This document shows, one piece after another, positions 1 through 11,175 of a DNA stretch of 64,000 nt. The notes beneath the pieces are model-generated. The model had not been told where the DNA came from. It saw only the letters and a program-made list of their open reading frames with translations, and did no database searches. Position numbers and translations under genes: made by a program. The DNA is taken from positions 299,675 to 363,674 of the forward strand of contig JAJEKB010000543.1 of the NCBI GenBank assembly GCA_022393335.1, read 5' to 3'. Positions within the stretch are counted from its first letter, which is position 1; each line of letters starts with the position of its first letter. The DNA comes from Macrotrachela quadricornifera (Eukaryota > Rotifera > Eurotatoria > Philodinida > Philodinidae).

Positions 1-1
1 T

Positions 2-601
2 GTATCAATATGTGCATCAGTTATTGGAGCTTTTCTTATGTCAAATCTTGTTAAAAAAGGTAAATTTGATATGGTACATGTACAAAATTCGACATTAGCT
101 GGTGGAGTTGCTGTTGGTACAATAGCTGGATCAAATATTGGTCTTCATGGTGCAATGGTTATTGGTACACTTGCTGGTATGATATCAGTTTTAGGTTTTG
201 AATTTATTTTACCAAAATTAAAACGTATACGTTTACATGATACATGTGGTGTTAATAATTTACATGGAATGCCAGGATTAATATCTGGTATAGCAGGAAT
301 TATTGTTGCTTCTATTGGTGATCGTTCAGGTTATTTAAATCATTTAACAAATGCATGTCTTAGTGGTGGAAAAATTCGAGATAATAGTACACAATCAGCT
401 TATCAAGCAGCTGCATTAGGACTTACATTAGGTATGGCTATTGTTGGTGGTCTTATAGCAGGTATTATATTACGAATACCATTATTTGCTCAAAAAGATG
501 CAGATTTTAATGATGAATCTAATTGGCATTTACCTGAAAAAGATCATGAACGTATTAATAAAGAAGATAATTATATAACTAATCCATCAACATTTCTTTA
601 A
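2..601 (+). CDS. Rh-type ammonium transporter, C-terminal exon (partial)
   Basis: This is the last exon of a membrane channel of the Rh50/RhBG-RhCG branch of the Amt/Mep/Rh family, which conducts ammonia/ammonium across the plasma membrane. The frame is already open at base 2 and runs to TAA at 599-601, so the upstream gene lies outside the window. Visible Rh landmarks are the segment SNLVKKGKFDMVHVQNSTLA, then GGVAVGT, then the DTCGVNNLHGMPG stretch with the pore-lining histidine, and a last hydrophobic helix near GLTLGMAIVGGLIAGIILRI. The tail is short, hydrophilic and acidic, as expected for a cytoplasmic C terminus. The family is clear; the subtype is not assigned. An AT-rich 3' region with several AATAAA-like strings follows. 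Confidence 0.93.
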   Translation, partial: VSICASVIGAFLMSNLVKKGKFDMVHVQNSTLAGGVAVGTIAGSNIGLHGAMVIGTLAGMISVLGFEFILPKLKRIRLHDTCGVNNLHGMPGLISGIAGIIVASIGDRSGYLNHLTNACLSGGKIRDNSTQSAYQAAALGLTLGMAIVGGLIAGIILRIPLFAQKDADFNDESNWHLPEKDHERINKEDNYITNPSTFL

Positions 602-2568
602 AATTAAAAACTTTTTTAATTAACTTTATATTTATATATATATATATATATCTGTATAGTTTAGTATGAATACCAAAATAGAAATTGAATAAATAATAAT
701 TATAAAAACATGAAAAATTTTTTTTTCTTAACAAAAGAAAATAATCCCTGATTAACAATGATGATAAAATTGAAAATAAAATCTAATCCTTTTGATAAAC
801 AATAAAAGATCGATTGATGTATAAATATTTCTTCATCTATTTTCTAAATAAAATATTAAACAATAAAATCAATAATCCTATGTAAATGATTAATAGGTCA
901 TCATATTATTTCATCTTGTTCTTTTTTTTATATCATTAATAATTACTAATTAAAAAAACAAAAAAGTTATTTTGTTTACTATTCGATTAATTAATTTATT
1001 TTCCATGCATATTGAATTAGACTATAATAGGAATATAGTAAAAATTTATTGATAAAATTTTATTTCATTTTCAATTGTTATAATTCAATTTAAAGTAGCA
1101 CTTGAATTATACATATTTTTTTTTATTCCCTCAATTGATGTACTAAAATATCACTTAAATAATCATAAAAAAACCTCGAAATAAATTGTCGCTATCTTCT
1201 TCTTTTTTTTTGTCTTTCTATGATCAGTAATAGAATGATTGCATGTTGTCCTTCATCTTTTCCATCTGCTCTTTGTCTCTCATATATATATACACAAATA
1301 TGAGATCAGACAACAAGACAATCTAAATAGATTGAGTAATCTAGTATCTCATTGATTCTTTATATATATATATGTGTGTTGATTATAGCAATGAACCATA
1401 GAATAATAGTGAATGCACTTTGATCATGTCTTTGCTAGTCGGTTTTTCTTTGAGAATAAGTAGAAAAAAAAGAGAATGAGAGAAATTTGAACTCATACCA
1501 CCGCTGTTTCTTTCTCCTATTTCAATTAATACTTTACTCTATCATTATTCCAACTGTATATGAACGTATATATGTAAAGCATTTAGAAACAGCAGGTCAC
1601 ACAAATTGCTTGTCGCGTACGATCGTCGTTTTTCCGCTTGTATTCATATCGAATACATTTCTTTCTATGTGCCCGGCAGTGCATTTCCTTTCGTCGTCTT
1701 TTATAACTAAGACAAAAGAAAAAAAAAAAAAAAAAGAAAAGAAGGAAAAAAATAAACGAGAGAAATCAAATCTTCAAACAAGTTCTATTCTAATTGTATA
1801 TATATGTGTGCTTGAATTTAATCAGACTAGCAGGAGGGAGAAAAAACGAGTTGTTCAAGTGTATATCTTGACTAGACTACCGACAACATTAAATATCCAA
1901 AATGTTTATGGATCATTAAACATAAATGAATAATTTTTCTTCTTTTTCTTTTTTTCATTTGTATTAGTTAAATATTATTTTACAATTAATTTAGGGTGTA
2001 GAATAAAAATAAAACAAAAGAAAAGAATATCTGTCCTTGAGTAAATTCATTGTGTATATAGATTATAATGAAATAAACATGACGAAAGCTAAAGGATTTA
2101 TATATATATATATATCGACGCGTGAATGCATGATGGTTAATGTTCCAGTAAGATGATTTCTTTTTTCAATTTGTTCAAGGTTCATAATTTCCTACTCAAT
2201 CTCTTTCGTTCAATCTTTTATAAGCGAAGATGATAATCAGTCATGCTTTTTTTTTCTCTCTCTCTCACTCTTGTTCTTAGTTCTATACACGCATGCACTG
2301 AATCAAAAGTGAGCACACATATACATGCTTAACTATAATTATGTGTATGTTCTCATTTTATGGACAAGACAGAGAAGAAAGAAAAAAAAACGAGAGAGAG
2401 AGAGGGAGAAAAGAGAGAAACAGAGGAGACGAAGAAAAAAAAAAGTCATTTGAATAATGAACGAATGATGCTGCTAGCATTATTATAACTTTCTCTTAGC
2501 ATTGTTCTTCCTCTTTTTTTTTCTTTTTAGTTTAGTTATACAATAGAATATTGACAAGATAATATGAT
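602..2568. other. Intergenic, AT-rich with GA/CT simple-sequence belt
   Basis: No gene is supported here. The first part is plain AT-rich sequence. From about 1200 to 2520 it changes to pyrimidine and purine runs (CTCTCTCT, GAGAGAGAG, long A and T tracts) with short TA repeats near 1285, 1365 and 2100. This belt lies directly upstream of the Ig-domain gene and may hold its promoter and 5' untranslated region. An open frame at 1487-1933 consists mainly of lysine/glutamate tracts from the simple sequence and is not believed. Confidence 0.6.
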
Positions 2569-5140
2569 ATGATTTCAATTTTATTTATTACTTTTACTTT
2601 ATTATTATCATCATCAATAATATTATCGGATGATTATTTGGAAAATTTATCTGTTAATACAGGTGAAACAGCTACATTTATATGTGATTTACCAGAAAAA
2701 TATTCTAACAAACAAGTAAATTCTCATGTCATTTATCATCTTTTTTCTTCTTTGTCCTTTTTTCCTTCTTCTTTTTTTTTTTGATGATAAAATAAGCATA
2801 ATAAATATGATTACGTCGTATTCTCACATGGGAAATAAATAATATAAGATTAGAATGACATATACGACTAAATTCGATATATTTTAGGCAGATTTCTATG
2901 GACCCACGGGACGTTTATTAATAACAAAAACTGATGAAGATATCAATCGAGATGATCGAACACGATTTATACTTGAACATACGTATATACAAAAAAAAAA
3001 ACAAAATTAAAAAAAAATAAAATAAAAATATATTTTATTTTTATTTATATAGATATGCATGGACTTGGTCTTTGATATTATCTGATGTATCAGATGATGA
3101 TGCAGGAGAATATACATGTCGTATTTCATCTTTATCTGATCAACAGACATTGACAATCATCAAACGATTTAATTTAACCGTTTTAAGTAAGCACATCTAT
3201 ATATATATATATGTATAAATGTATCTAACATACATCTGTGACTTGATTTGATCAAGAAAGGCGCTTCCGATTGTTATTTGATGAGACATAAACAATATTA
3301 TTTAACACCTAAAAATATATATATTCAAAATAAAACAAATTTTTTTCGTATAATGACGAGACAGTATTTTATGTAATCAAAGATTCTCTATATAATATTC
3401 TTACACCTTTATTGTTAGGTTTCATTAATTGACCTATTAAAACATCTATAAAATTTTGACTTTTTACTACTACTACTAATAATAATAATATTGATTGCAA
3501 TGTCTAGAATCAAGTATTTTATTTAAAAGTGATAGACAGATTTTTTATTTCATATTTTAGCACCACCAAAAATAATTGATATTACAATTGAATCAAATAA
3601 TGATGAAATACTTAAAGAAAATGAACAAATTATATTAAAATGTTTAGCACGAGGTATACCACAACCAAATATTGTTTGGCATATACCTGGAAAAAAATAT
3701 CAATTAAATAAACGAAATGATCGAAGTAAATAAAATATTTTTTTTCATTAAAAAAAACAAAACCATTTCTTTATTTTAATAGATATAATTATATATGAAA
3801 ATAAATTACTTATAAAAAATCTTTCACGTACAACACCCATTGATTATCAATGTATTGCTGATAATGGAATACCACCGCGAGATACACGTACAAAACGTTT
3901 ATTTCCATCTAGTAAATATTCACTTATTTATTATATAAAAAAAAAACTAGACATTTTTATTATATGAATGAATACTCTTGAGTATTATGACTCAATTATC
4001 TAAATTAAGATAACAAAAAAAAAAAAAAGAAAAACTTTTCTTTTCTTTTTGTTTGAACACAATAGGAGGTTGATGATAATATAATGATTAGTTTTAATGC
4101 GCTTATATACAGATTGACTGTATGTATGTGATAAGAGACAAGACGATCTCGAAAATGGACATATGCTTTTTTTCTTCTTTTGTCATTATAATCATCTATA
4201 CCTACTTATTATTTTTTTTTTCTTATATATTATTTTAGTTTCTCCTGAAATGACAATTCAATCATCAATAATATCATATCATATATTACTAAATTGTACA
4301 ATTATAGCTCGTCCATTAAATTCTGCTAAATGGAAACGAAATCGTTTTGAAATAAATAATATAAAACGTAAACAAATAAATGATTATACAGTTGAACTTA
4401 TACTTTTATTAGATGTAAGTCAATACAGATGTTAACAAGTGATTTCCAGCTGTGAAATAATATTATTTCATTTGTTTATCTTTTATAAGAAAGAAAAAAA
4501 AAATCATTTCTTTGTTTTATTTTAATATAGATTAATACAAATGTATTTGGAATGTATGAATGTGAAGCTGAAAATCAATATAAAGTATCAAAATCATTTA
4601 TAAATATTGATGGTATAAAATAATAAGTTTCTTTTTTTTTTTTACATCATTCTTTTTTTTAAAGAAACAATTTTATTAAATCGAACAACAACTATATTAC
4701 CAAAATCTTATCGAACATCAACATCATCATCATCATATGGTAGGTTTCATTACATCTGGTAAATGGAAAGTAGATTAGCTTTGTGAGACAGTCTATATAA
4801 AAGAGAGAAAAAAAAAATGAATGAATAGTAGTAGTACTAAAAATATGTGTTTGTTAAGGGCGGCATCCTTACAAGTTGTTGTTGTCCAAGCATATACAAT
4901 TAATCTCATCTTTGAGTGGACATGACGTGTTTAGAATAATATCTTATTCTTTCATTTGCTTGTACATCTTATGTCAATAGACATTATAATGATTTCATTA
5001 ATGTTATTTTTTGATTTATTTTAGCACAAATTGAACTTCTACTTAATCAAGGAAAAAATTGTACATATAATTGTTATTTTATTTTATTAATTAATATTAT
5101 TCTTATTAATTATTCAAATGGATTTTATAATAAACGATGA
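2569..5140 (+). CDS. Three-Ig-domain cell-surface protein (lachesin/IgLON-like)
   Basis: This is a secreted or membrane-anchored adhesion protein of 372 residues. Nine exons keep frame: 2569-2715, 2888-2982, 3053-3186, 3561-3725, 3783-3911, 4239-4414, 4531-4612, 4665-4739 and 5025-5140. Residues 1-20 form a signal peptide. Three Ig domains follow. The first has its cysteines in ATFICD and in DDAGEYTC; the second (about 126-223) in ILKCLARG, with the core Trp in NIVWH, and in DYQCIADNG; the third (about 224-310) in LLNCTIIARP, with AKW, and in GMYECEAEN. A Ser/Thr-rich linker follows. The end is a hydrophobic stretch of about 14 residues followed by a short polar tail, which could be a membrane anchor or a GPI signal. 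Three Ig domains plus an anchor is the lachesin/IgLON plan, used in neural adhesion. The family is confident; orthology is not established. Confidence 0.88.
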
Positions 5141-7120
5141 AAAATCAATAAATTTAAAAAAAAAAATATGATTTTTCTAGTCGTATATTATTGTTTTGTT
5201 TCTTTTTTTTTTTTCTATGCCTGTGATACATATTATAACACTTTATGTCTTTGTTGTCAGATGATTTGTCTCTCTTGAGTCTTCGTTTTTTTTTTTTTTT
5301 GTTTGTTTGAAACAGTGTTGGATAAAGAGGAGAAGAAGAAAAAAAAAAGGAATGTATGTAAAATAAATCTCTATAGGAAATTTGCTTGAGGCTTTATGAA
5401 TGTACAGATTCACATGATTTTTAGATCAGATGTTAATTAGTCGGTAAGAATGATGGTATTCATTAGCTTCAGGGTATATATAAATAAGAAGAGAAAAAAT
5501 AGCAATTTGTATGATTAAGTTGACGCCAACTGTACATCTGATGCATATATATATATATGAAATAAGAATATTCGTTTATTGTTTTTAATTTATTTGAAAT
5601 AAAAACTAGAATCATGATAGATTGATTATTTTTTGTTGTGATATTTTTGTTCAAAAAAGAAAAAGCTGAAAACGGATGTTATTGATGTCGATATTATATC
5701 GTCGTATCGATTTCCGTTCATCGATTCTATTATACTAATGTCTCTATCATTTCGTGCATTGTCATTTCCTGTTAACAAGTGTTCTTAAAATGGACGAGTT
5801 TGCTTTCATGATCTCTATTTGATTTGAGAAATGTTGATGAAACTATCGCATGTAGTTAGTTCCAATAGAAAATCATCATTTGATTTTTTTTCTTCTACCG
5901 AACATAGTGCATATTTATTATCATTAAATTAGATCGAAAATCAATTTAAGAAATGTATGTATATATATATTTCAAATTTATTTTTGCTGCCTGTTGTTCA
6001 TAGTTTTTTTTTTTTGTATGCTAAACATGATCGATGATTGATATTTTTATGAAGGAAAAGACACAACATGAATAATTCTTTCATTTGTTGAAAATCTTTC
6101 TCGAGAAAAGCTAGACATATGAAAATCAAAGAAGAAAATGATGTATGTATTTGCATATTTGTTTTTTTCTGTTAGTTATTTTACTGAAAGCAAATACTGC
6201 TTATTAACTTTATTTACATGTAAGTAGATAATATTATAAAATTAATTTTTAAAAATAAGAAAGAATGAAAACTGAACATTATATAAAATATAACTATAGT
6301 CAAAGGAACACTTTCACACTTTTTACTATATATATATTATTCTCTATACGTGACTTATCTGAATTATTTTATATTGTGATTGATAACTCATGAAGAGTAC
6401 TATAGAATAGCATAACTTGATATACCCTTGGTACACTTTTAGAAAACAAAGATTCTTTTTGTTGGGATATACCAAAATTATTTATAACTGAAATTTCGAC
6501 CTTTTAAAATTGATATATTTTCAGACATTTTTCCCATACGAGATACCTTTATTAATAAAGTTTTTCTAAACTAGTATCGTACATTTCATTGCTTACAGCT
6601 AACATGTTTTTCAAATATATTGATTAAATAAAAACCATTAAAACTGCATTTTAATGTGTAAAAGACGAACCATCGTCATTTTTCAACTTGATTTCATCCA
6701 TAAACTTTTTTATTTTTATTTTTACAAGTAGAATATCTCTCTATTGTCATTATCTAGTATAACTATTGAAGAGTCAGTTCTAAAAGCATTTATAGTTGCT
6801 TTGAGCCATGGAAAAAAAGATTTTAAGATAAAAGAATAATTTGTGCAAGCTTTTTTGACTATAGGTATATATATATATGGATTTTTATGTATGTTATTCT
6901 ATGTAATGAGATATAAAAGTTGAAGATAATTATTATGCTTATATTAATCATCTATATTTTAGAATAAATAGAAGAAAAACAGTTTTATTGTATTTATAAA
7001 TAATTTCGATAATGAAACAAAAATATGATGCGAGAAAATGTGTTGTCATTATGTTATTAATAGTTACAGTTATATATAAAGAATTCTGAGAACTGAATAG
7101 ATAATCATCTTTATTACTTA
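5141..7120. other. Intergenic, nothing recognised
   Basis: This AT-rich spacer holds no supportable gene. It has poly-T/poly-A runs near 5284-5350 and short TA repeats. The few open frames on either strand are short, low-complexity and lack family motifs. Confidence 0.5.
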
Positions 7121-7861
7121 GGACTATCCAAAAGTAATGTCGTCACTATGTTATTGTATTAATAGAAGGCTTAAATAAATTTTCTTTTTTATTAGGTGAT
7201 AAAAAAAACCACGCTCTATTTTTTTATGCTATATGAACAATTCTCAACTAATCTAATGATAATAAAATTTTGATAAGAAGTATTTTTGTGTAAAACTTAA
7301 CTATCGATTGAGGTAGATTAAATGGATACATTTTGCATTCCAATTTTCAATCATTTAATAGGTTGTATTAAAAAACAAAATATGCTACAAGATGTAGCGT
7401 GAGAAGTTCTACAAATTTTAAAGAAAAATTTATTTTGTATTTTTGGTAAGAAACAAGAAATTTCTCTTATTATAGAAAAAAATGTATTTTTTTTAGAACA
7501 GCGGAGACAATTTGACTTTTTTCGGAAAATAAGAAGTATGCTATTAAAATAAAGGATCTTATACAGATTGTAGGGCTTTTCACGTTGTATCTCTTGATGT
7601 ATTTTGTTTTTAAATAAAACTTACGAAATGATTGAAAATTGAAATGCAAAGTGTATCCATTTAATCTACCTCAATCGATAGTTATGTTTCACTCAAAAAT
7701 ACTTTTTATCAAAATTTTATTATTATTAGATTAGTTGAAGATTATTCAAATAGCATAGAAAAATGGAGCGTGGTTTTCTTTATCACCTAATAAAAAAAGA
7801 AATTTATTTAAACTTTTCATTAAGAAAATAACATAGTGACGACATTACTTTTGGATAACCT
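7121..7861. mobile_element. Foldback/MITE element with TA target site (mariner-like ends)
   Basis: Two arms of roughly 300 bp are inverted copies of each other. The left arm (about 7121-7430) starts GGACTATCCAAAAGTAATG. The right arm (about 7560-7861), read on the other strand, starts AGGTTATCCAAAAGTAATG. Matching pieces continue inward, for example GTCGTCACTATG, AACCACGCTC, ATCGATTGAGGTAGATTAAA, and a conserved inner block at 7388-7415 repeated inverted at 7566-7595. TA dinucleotides flank both ends (7119-7120 and 7862-7863), consistent with a TA target duplication. The end motif resembles mariner-type inverted repeats. There is no open frame for a transposase, so it is non-autonomous. Confidence 0.75.
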
Positions 7862-9120
7862 TAAGTAAGTGATGTATATGAATATGTCTACAATATAATT
7901 TTTAATATTTCTACAGATATTATCTAGATTTGAAATCAAAACTTTTTTTTTGTAACATTCATCTTGAAATTCGATAGAACATTCTGTGCAGATAAGCAAT
8001 GGTAAGTAGTGCCATTACATTAGAAAAGAAAATAAAAAGAAATGAGAAAAAGACAAATAATGATGTTGTGTCATAAATATGCACAAAAGAAAGAGTAAAA
8101 GTAATGTAAGTCGATGCATAATCAGTGTAAACAAAGGTAAGTGATATTGGCATTTTAAGAAAGATACGAATAATTCTATAAGAAGTTTAATGAAAAGAAA
8201 AGTGAAAGATTTTATCAATGTACATATAAATAATTTAAGATTCATCTAAAAAATTCTGTCCTAAAGAGGAAACATGTTTTTTCATAGTTTTTCAAATGAT
8301 TGATCGTGCATATAGATAGATCTTGTTCTTCTGACTTTTTACTTATCCAAGTGAAACAAATGCGAAATAAAATTTCTTTTCATTTTATAATTGATAATTT
8401 TCTTTATTTTCAATATTTTTTATTTATACAGAGATTGCTATGTACTTTTTCGTCATCAAAATATACAGAAAGAACTCTAAACTTGATTATGAGAAAATAA
8501 TTACAACAGAAATGTCGGTATTCATTTTTATTCTATCGTAATTTTAGACACAGGGAACACAAAGAAGAGGAGATGAGTCAACCGATGACTGATCAATTGT
8601 ACGCGTCAGTACAACTATTTTTAAATAGATGTGGAGAAGACAGAAGAAAGAAAGAAATAATTCATGGATCATTATCTGTTACAATAATGTAATATTTGAT
8701 AACGTTGATTGAATCGATAAATGTCTTAATAGATTGTACTTTTTTAAAACATACTTCAAAAATGAAGTCTAATGATATAGAATGGAACAAAAAAATCATC
8801 TCATTCCATTCCTTGAGATATATAGATGAAATGGAAAAGAAACCATGTAATGAGATTTTGACTCGAAAATATCAAATAATAAATTATTTTCCAATCCAAC
8901 TTTCTTTCATTATATTTAATTATATTTAAGTAAATTAAAATGAAACAGACAATAAATAGAATATTCTAGTATGTAATGCATCGATAATTAACAATAAAAT
9001 ATCTAAAAAATATGTAATTATACAAGTTCAAATTACAATTAGAAAAAAAAATGGGTGTAAATGCATGTTAAAATGTTTATCCTACGCTTTAAAAAAAAAA
9101 TCTTTAATATCATATGAATA
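7862..9120. other. Intergenic, nothing recognised
   Basis: This is AT-rich spacer. Overlapping open frames on the minus strand near 7959-8245 are rich in Phe/Leu and Ser and look like chance frames in T-rich DNA. Others at 8300-8500 and 8696-8929 have no motif. Confidence 0.5.
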
Positions 9121-9273
9121 ACACCCCCTCGGACAAAAAAAAGTGCAACTATAAAATAAGCTGTTCTTTGTATATTGTAGTCCTCTTCATACTGCATCTT
9201 CTGGTATATTCAGATTTATTAATACAATGTATTAAGTAATGGGAAAATGCACTTTTTTTTTGTCCGAAGGGAC
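9121..9273. mobile_element. Short inverted-repeat element (MITE), about 150 bp
   Basis: The left end CCCCTCGGACAAAAAAAAGT (from about 9124) reappears inverted at the right end, where TGCACTTTTTTTTTGTCCGA ends near 9267. The arms are about 25 bp and the middle is unrelated. A TA lies just outside each end (9119-9120 and 9274-9275), which fits a TA-target miniature element. No coding capacity. Confidence 0.6.
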
Positions 9274-9743
9274 TAAATATATATTTATATGGTGAATTTG
9301 AAGTATGTCATCATTTGAATCTATATCTCTTTTATTTTTATTTTATATCTTAGTTAATATATGATCTGTCGTATATAAATCATTTTAATACACATTTAGA
9401 GAATTATTTTCAAAGAAATAAAATGAATAAATAATCAAAAATTATAATATAAAAATACATGAAATTATCGAGAGACATATATATGTCATCATTGTATGTA
9501 TAAAAAGTTTTCTTTTTTTTTTTCTTTTCAAGCGATGTCTTTGTTTTGTTTGAAGTATGTAAATAAAAGTACAAACATGTTATATTAAAACTTGGCAACA
9601 GTTAGAATTTTTTTGTTAGTTTTATTTTTGTCGATGTTTTTATCGAAAGAAACTTCGATTTATTTACTAAGACAAAAAAAGCTACTTTCTTTTTTTTTCT
9701 AAATATTCTTATCCTATATCACTTATTCAACCATATTTCAGAT
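9274..9743. other. Upstream region of the neuropeptide-like gene
   Basis: AT-rich spacer with no gene. Just before the ATG at 9744 is a pyrimidine run ending in TTTCAG. It looks like a splice acceptor, so a 5' untranslated exon or a trans-spliced leader site at about 9741 is possible. Confidence 0.4.
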
Positions 9744-10154
9744 ATGGCACCTTTTATATTCTATAATAATGGTTCATCATCATCTGTACGAATCTATATG
9801 GCAACATTAATTATTCTTGTACTTACTTGTTCATTTTCGTATGGTTCTTCATTATCATCATCTTTATTAGATTCATCTAATGTTGATATTAATAATAATA
9901 TGAAAAATTTTGATATTGAAGAAAATCTTAATAAGAAAAATAATTATCATTATCGTTTACCATTTCGATCATTATCTTCCTCAATTGATGATCTTAATTC
10001 TAATGAAAAATTAAAATTATCAAAAAATTTCTTTCGAAATCTTCTATTACAAACAATTAATGAACAAGAAGAATATCGTCCGGAACAACAAGATCAATAT
10101 CATATTAACAATAGACGATATGCTCCACAATCATTTCATGCTATGCGTGGTTAA
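9744..10154 (+). CDS. Neuropeptide precursor with tachykinin-like C-terminal peptide
   Basis: A 136-residue secreted precursor on one uninterrupted exon. Residues 15-35 (YMATLIILVLTCSFSYGSS) are a hydrophobic signal segment. A Ser/Asn-rich acidic propeptide follows. At the very end a dibasic Arg-Arg (124-125) precedes the final 11 residues YAPQSFHAMRG and the stop. Cleavage after the Arg pair and use of the terminal Gly as amide donor would give YAPQSFHAMR-amide. Tachykinin-related peptides of protostomes typically read AP..F.GMR-amide; here the AP, Phe, Met and Arg positions agree and the usual Gly is Ala. Only one copy is present, whereas arthropod tachykinin precursors carry several. Natalisin (F...R-amide) is an alternative. 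The precursor layout is strong; family assignment is inference. Confidence 0.72.
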   Translation: MAPFIFYNNGSSSSVRIYMATLIILVLTCSFSYGSSLSSSLLDSSNVDINNNMKNFDIEENLNKKNNYHYRLPFRSLSSSIDDLNSNEKLKLSKNFFRNLLLQTINEQEEYRPEQQDQYHINNRRYAPQSFHAMRG

Positions 10155-10395
10155 AATAGACTAAATATTCAAATACTTTTTAGTTCTTCAATATTTAAAT
10201 GAACCATATTTTTTGTCATATCAATAAAAGCAAAAATATGCAGAAATTGAAAATATCATGCCTTTTGATTTTATATTTATGACAGATACATAAAATTGAA
10301 ATTTGAATAAATAAATAAAAAGAACATGAAATTAATATGATATACATAACGTTATTGATTGAATAATGAAGACAAAAAAAGAATTGTACAGTATA
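10155..10395. other. 3' region of the neuropeptide-like gene
   Basis: AT-rich sequence with AATAAA-type signals (for example at 10225-10230, 10305 and 10312). No other gene is seen. Confidence 0.4.
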
Positions 10396-11175
10396 AAGGG
10401 TTATCGAAAAGTTCTTGCACAGAATGTTTATTCACTTTTGACCGGCTAGAAAGTATTTCCTATTAGTCGAAAGCTATGAGCTAGAATCAGAAGTTTGTGC
10501 TCTTTTCGAATATAGACTCAGAAATTTTGTCTCACTTTTTATTCAAGAATAGTGAAATAATCTTTGAAAGGCTCAAAAAATTAGTTTGGGCGAAAAACAT
10601 TTTTCGCGCACTTTTATATTTTCACTATTACAATTTAAAACTAAAAGTTGTAATCTTTACTTTGTATATCAGTTTGTAGATAAGAAACTGCTCTACAAAA
10701 TGCACTATTTGAGAATGTTTTTGTCTATCGAAAAAGCACCTCAATTTTCGTTTTTTCTAAATACTCATTTTTAAAAAACTGACTTTTTAACCAAAATCGT
10801 TTTACGTTGAAAGGAGGGCTTGACAAAATGATTGTAACGTCAGCTGGGTAGAAGCTACAGCTTAGTTCAATATCACATTTTGTAGAGAAGTGTTTGCTCT
10901 ACAAAACGATCGATTTTGACAATTCTTAGTATGTTCGACAAGGCACTTATAGGGTAAACAAAAACGTGTTGATTCACCATTAAAAATAATTTTTCAGACC
11001 TTTCAAAAAGTTTCTCACGGTGCTTGAACAAAAACAGATACAACATTTCTAAGCCCATATTCAAAGAGAGCACAAGATTCTGATTCTAGCTCATAGCTTT
11101 TGACTAATAGGAAATACTTTCTAGCTGGTCAAAAGTGAATAAAACATTCTGTGCGAGAACTTTTCGATAACCCTT
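10396..11175. mobile_element. 780-bp foldback element with TA target duplication
   Basis: Both ends read AAGGGTTATCGAAAAGTTCT inward, with one mismatch shortly after, and the inverted match runs far in (GCACAGAATG, AGAAAGTATTTCCTATTAGT, AGCTATGAGCTAGAATCAGA). Weaker pairing reaches roughly 300 bp into each side. The element is bounded by TA at 10394-10395 and 11176-11177, a clean TA duplication as left by Tc1/mariner-type transposition. Short open frames inside are byproducts of the arms and show no transposase motif. It is a large non-autonomous element. Arm identity is high, so insertion may be fairly recent. Confidence 0.82.

Noticed and set aside
1487..1933. Open frame of 148 codons on the plus strand
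   Set aside because: Lysine/glutamate-rich middle arises from an A/G simple-sequence run; no domain, no splice context, located in a simple-sequence belt.
7959..8245. Two overlapping minus-strand open frames
   Set aside because: Phe/Leu/Ser-rich translation of T-rich DNA; overlapping each other in different frames; no motif.
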